Assembly: GCA_021796055.1 (NCBI GenBank)
Contig: JAJYOS010000236.1
Coordinates: 1-8,490, forward strand
DNA from: Bacteroidota bacterium
GTDB lineage: Bacteria > Bacteroidota > Kryptoniia > Kryptoniales > JAKASW01
DNA: 8,490 nt
Direction: 5' to 3'
How positions within the stretch are numbered: the first letter of the stretch is position 1; the number at the start of each line of letters is the position of its first letter. Under the pieces are notes generated by a model. The model was given only the letters and a program-made list of their open reading frames with translations, searched no databases and had not been told where the DNA came from. Made by a program: the position numbers and the translations under genes. Below, piece after piece: positions 7,052 to 8,490 of this stretch.

Positions 7052-7130
7052 CCGGGAAGAGCTTGAGATTTATCTCTTTGACTCTTGGGATTTGTCTGGA
7101 GCTTGGATTTTGGTGTTTGGAATTTCCCGG
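7052..7130. repeat. TTGGATTT/TTGGAATTT-type intergenic repeat
   Basis: A block made of variants of one word, such as gagcttgagattt, cttgggatttg, gagcttggatttt and gtttggaattt. It is bounded by a 7-bp inverted repeat, CCGGGAA at 7052-7058 and TTCCCGG at 7124-7130. Similar low-complexity TTGGGATTTGG blocks occur between genes in many environmental bacterial genomes. It lies directly downstream (in tRNA sense) of the tRNA fragment, on the presumed chromosomal side. Confidence 0.4.
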
Positions 7131-7137
7131 AGGTTTG

Positions 7138-7201
7138 TAGCGCTAACGGGAGTCGAACCCGTGTTTTCGCCTTGAGAGGGCGACGTCCTGGGCCACTCTG
7201 G
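7138..7201 (-). pseudogene. tRNA-Glu(CTC) 3' fragment, probable att site
   Basis: The minus strand shows a complete T-arm (7162-7146, loop TTCGACT), variable loop, and anticodon arm (TCGCC / loop CTCTCAA / GGCGA, 7183-7167) with anticodon CTC. It also has the D-loop, the 3' D-stem strand, and a 3' acceptor strand TAGCGCT followed by discriminator A at 7138. No CCA is encoded. Matching AGCGCTA is absent upstream: the sequence there is AAAGACTCAC, and D-stem positions 10 and 11 give C-C and A-A mismatches. Nucleotides 12-73 of a tRNA are thus preserved and the 5' end is replaced. This is the expected trace of an element inserted in a tRNA gene, with the element on the high-coordinate side. A decayed tRNA gene is the alternative. 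Confidence 0.75.
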
Positions 7202-7218
7202 TGAGTCTTTTGGTGAGT
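7199..7218 (+). repeat. Direct repeat at the tRNA-fragment edge
   Basis: TGGTGAGT occurs at 7199-7206 and again at 7211-7218, a 12-bp period. The first copy begins exactly where tRNA homology ends. Short direct repeats beside an att core are often integrase or excisionase arm sites, but this pair is short enough to be chance. Confidence 0.35.
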
Positions 7219-7329
7219 GTGTTGCCGCTTTTCCCGGATGAAGTGCATTGAATCGAAAAGCCCGACTGGAGAAATTCTTAGGCTGTGGCTGCCTGTCGAA
7301 GCCAATCGGACCTTCCGAAAAATCTCTGA

Positions 7330-7349
7330 CTTGAATTGCCACATTCAAG
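7330..7349. promoter_or_regulatory. Palindromic operator-like site upstream of the Mor-like gene
   Basis: CTTGAAT (7330-7336) and ATTCAAG (7343-7349) form a perfect inverted repeat with 7-bp arms and a 6-nt spacer, 70 bp before the Mor-like gene. Its shape suits a dimeric regulator. TTGAAT within the left arm could also serve as a -35 box for a poor -10 (CATAGT, 7355-7360). Confidence 0.35.
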
Positions 7350-7419
7350 AACTTCATAGTTGAAAATTATCATTCCATCACAGCGAAGTCAATAGCCTAA
7401 GCATTCTAAATTTCACATC

Positions 7420-7821
7420 ATGGTACAGCAAAGTTCTGTGGACAGTATCTTTGTACCCTTAGCCCGCGTTCGCCCGTCCTGGGGCAATCCAACGGGCAAG
7501 AAACCCATTTTAGAAGTCGCTGAGGAAAAGTATATTCCGGTAATGTCAGACTTGAAGTGGATGGGGGAGGTTCTGAGAGAGCCGAACGCGGCCAATGCTC
7601 TCAACGAGGACTTGCAGGATGTTCTGGCAATTGCGGGACTGGAAAAGTTCGTCCAACTATTTGAGACGTTCAACAAAACTTCAGTCTACTTCTCCAACGA
7701 TTGCGTCAACGCACTGCGAAGGCTGTATATCCGAAAACACAGCGCCGATGACCTTTCCAAAATAGCCAGAACGCTGGGGACATCGGAGGTTTACGCGCGA
7801 AGGATAAGACGACTCAAATGA
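7420..7821 (+). CDS. Mor-family transcription activator, phage-like
   Basis: DNA-binding regulator resembling the middle operon regulator (Mor) of phage Mu and the related C protein. It has 133 residues (Mu Mor is of similar size). Residues about 60-133 fit the family: a helical dimerisation part (DLQDVLAIAGLEKFVQLFETF), the short strand TSVYFS (87-92), then LRRLYIRKHSADDLSKIARTLGTSEVYARRIRRLK with a helix-turn-helix at about 109-130. The first 40 residues match nothing I know. The ATG at 7420 has no Shine-Dalgarno site; ATG at 7543 (Met42, weak gagg 18 nt upstream) would still keep the whole domain and may be the true start. It lies on the element side of the tRNA fragment and converges with the DnaC-like gene, which supports a prophage or integrative-element origin. 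Confidence 0.72.
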   Translation: MVQQSSVDSIFVPLARVRPSWGNPTGKKPILEVAEEKYIPVMSDLKWMGEVLREPNAANALNEDLQDVLAIAGLEKFVQLFETFNKTSVYFSNDCVNALRRLYIRKHSADDLSKIARTLGTSEVYARRIRRLK

Positions 7822-7844
7822 GCATGTGCTTCCTAAGCACGTGC
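7822..7844 (+). terminator. Hairpin directly after the Mor-like stop
   Basis: A 10-bp stem (GCATGTGCTT / AAGCACGTGC, one G-U pair) with a 3-nt loop begins immediately after the stop codon. No U-tract follows on either strand. It may protect the 3' end or weakly terminate; a chance structure is unlikely given the stem length. Confidence 0.4.
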
Positions 7845-8069
7845 CCGAATGCTGAAACGCACCAGTTTTGCAGTTTTCGGGCAAGACTTTCACCATTTTT
7901 TCACCAGAGCGTTCAAACCCTTCGCTCTTTTTAGGCGTGTCCGATTCTCTTCCGCAGGTTTCTTCCCTCAGCCTCACTGAGACTTACGATAGAATTGGCC
8001 AGGCACAAAACAGAGTTTTCCTTAGACAAGCATCCGTTCCTTCTGCAAAAGCCCGCGAATTCCTCCTTG
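7845..8069. other. Gap between convergent genes, coding status unclear
   Basis: No gene can be supported. On the minus strand, immediately after the DnaC-like stop, a shifted frame stays open for 47 codons from 8074 and reads DKEEFAGFCRRNGCLSKENS and onward to RNLRKRIGHA, with no usual start codon. Overlapping frames on the plus strand are equally open. The block may be a dispersed repeat or a decayed gene. Confidence 0.3.
7906..7932 (+). terminator. Possible intrinsic terminator for the Mor-like gene
   Basis: AGAGCG (7906-7911) and CGCTCT (7923-7928) form a 6-bp stem with an 11-nt loop, and the run of T at 7928-7932 follows directly. It is 85 nt after the Mor-like stop and points the right way. 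The stem is short, so termination would be modest. Confidence 0.35.
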
Positions 8070-8490
8070 TCAAGTCAGTCTCCAATTGATCCCGCTGACC
8101 TCTATGACTTCGCCTTCCTCACACAACCTCCCGTAGATTGCGGGATCGTTCTTATAAAAATCCTCCGCCTTACGGTTGGTCGTGACAATCGTTGAGAGAT
8201 TATTCAAATATCGGGCGTCAACGATGTTGTAGAGAATTTGCTTCGATGCCTCAGTCTCTCGTTCAGACCCTATGTCATCGATGCAAAGACAATCGAATGT
8301 CGAACCAAGCGTTTTGAGCACTCTGTCTTTCTCCCCCGTCCCGACAGGGATGTCAATGATCTGACCGATCAAGTCCACTGCTCGGACGAACCTGCACACA
8401 GCCGATCTGTAAACGGTCTCCGGCTTCTGTGCCATTTCCTCAATCAACTTCAGTCTTGTTTTTATTTCCTGTTCGTCTCCTTCCTCGATT
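8070..8490 (-). CDS. DnaC/IstB-like AAA+ ATPase (5' end outside window)
   Basis: The C-terminal 139 residues of a helicase-loader-type ATPase; the frame is open to the right edge. It shows the Walker B strand FDCLCIDDIGSE, then TEASKQILYNIVDARYLNN, the sensor-1 segment STIVTTNRK, and a box-VII-like AIYGRLCE where DnaC/IstB proteins have the SRL arginine. It ends in GINWRLT. The Walker A motif must lie beyond 8490. A TTG at 8447 is not the start: codons upstream (IEEGDEQEIKTRLK) continue the protein. Family members load the replicative helicase (DnaC, phage replication) or assist an IS21-type transposase (IstB). With a Mor-like gene and no transposase in view, phage or element replication is more likely. 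The gene is convergent with the Mor-like gene. Confidence 0.8.
   Translation of the reverse strand, partial: IEEGDEQEIKTRLKLIEEMAQKPETVYRSAVCRFVRAVDLIGQIIDIPVGTGEKDRVLKTLGSTFDCLCIDDIGSERETEASKQILYNIVDARYLNNLSTIVTTNRKAEDFYKNDPAIYGRLCEEGEVIEVSGINWRLT

Larger units (their letters stand above)
6989..7419. other. Gene-free stretch holding an integration boundary
   Basis: No convincing protein gene in 431 bp. In order it holds: a possible minus-strand terminator (7017-7048), a TTGGATTT-rich repeat (7052-7130), a 3' tRNA-Glu fragment on the minus strand (7138-7201), a short direct repeat (7199-7218), and a 7-bp-arm palindrome (7330-7349). Two minus-strand frames of about 100 codons cross this whole area, but they read through the tRNA fragment and the repeat and are judged spurious. 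Confidence 0.6.

Noticed and set aside
7138..7213. A functional tRNA-Glu gene
   Set aside because: The T-arm and anticodon arm are perfect, but no 5' acceptor strand can pair with TAGCGCT and the D-stem has two mismatches.
7039..7357. Two overlapping minus-strand frames of about 100 codons
   Set aside because: They read through the tRNA-Glu fragment and the low-complexity repeat, so the translation is a by-product of those elements.
7681..8089. Minus-strand frame 7681-7977 and plus-strand frame 7868-8089
   Set aside because: The first overlaps the Mor-like helix-turn-helix in antisense; the second has no domain, and neither shows a convincing ribosome site.
8445..8447. TTG as start of the DnaC-like gene
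   Set aside because: The same frame continues upstream to the window edge with plausible protein sequence, and the Walker A motif still has to precede this point.
1..8490. CRISPR arrays, complete insertion sequences, rRNA genes
   Set aside because: No regularly spaced repeats, transposase frames or rRNA segments were seen on either strand.

Overview
The window (8490 bp, both strands used) looks like chromosomal DNA from a bacterium of the Bacteroidota/Chlorobiota/Ignavibacteria (FCB) neighbourhood. This is an inference from the style of the proteins, mainly the ECF sigma factor with its typical NAKAWLFRIMKNSYINRYRKE stretch, and not from a marker gene. Most genes carry a strong AGGAGG-type Shine-Dalgarno site, which argues against Bacteroidia and Flavobacteriia proper.

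Left third (1-3680, minus strand): a protein-quality-control operon read right to left, hsp20 -> ferritin-like helical protein -> lon. Lon has 793 codons in view and runs off the left edge. A perfect 8-bp hairpin separates hsp20 from the ferritin-like gene. The hsp20 leader contains a nested fold in which a 10-bp, A-U-rich helix covers half of the Shine-Dalgarno site; I read this as a candidate RNA thermometer. The ferritin-like protein seems to have lost the His ligands of a di-iron centre.

Middle (3680-6988): an aldo/keto reductase on the minus strand diverges from a plus-strand operon of an ECF sigma factor, a membrane-bound anti-sigma factor with a zinc-type HxxxCxxC motif, and a TlpA/ResA-like thioredoxin lipoprotein. 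The sigma operon has a very good extended -10 promoter (TTGCCT-N17-TATAAT), but the sigma gene has no Shine-Dalgarno site. The anti-sigma stop and the thioredoxin start overlap by one base. Together the three genes resemble an envelope or thiol-stress module.

Right part (6989-8490): a probable integration boundary. On the minus strand, 7138-7201 matches nucleotides 12-73 of a tRNA-Glu (anticodon CTC), but the 5' acceptor strand and half of the D-stem are missing. This is what a tRNA-targeting integrative element leaves at its far end. The geometry puts the element on the right, and the genes there fit: a Mor-family (phage Mu middle-operon-regulator-like) activator and, convergent to it, a DnaC/IstB-like helicase-loader ATPase cut by the window end. 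Between this boundary and the thioredoxin gene lie a TTGGATTT/TTGGAATTT-type repeat and a possible minus-strand terminator.
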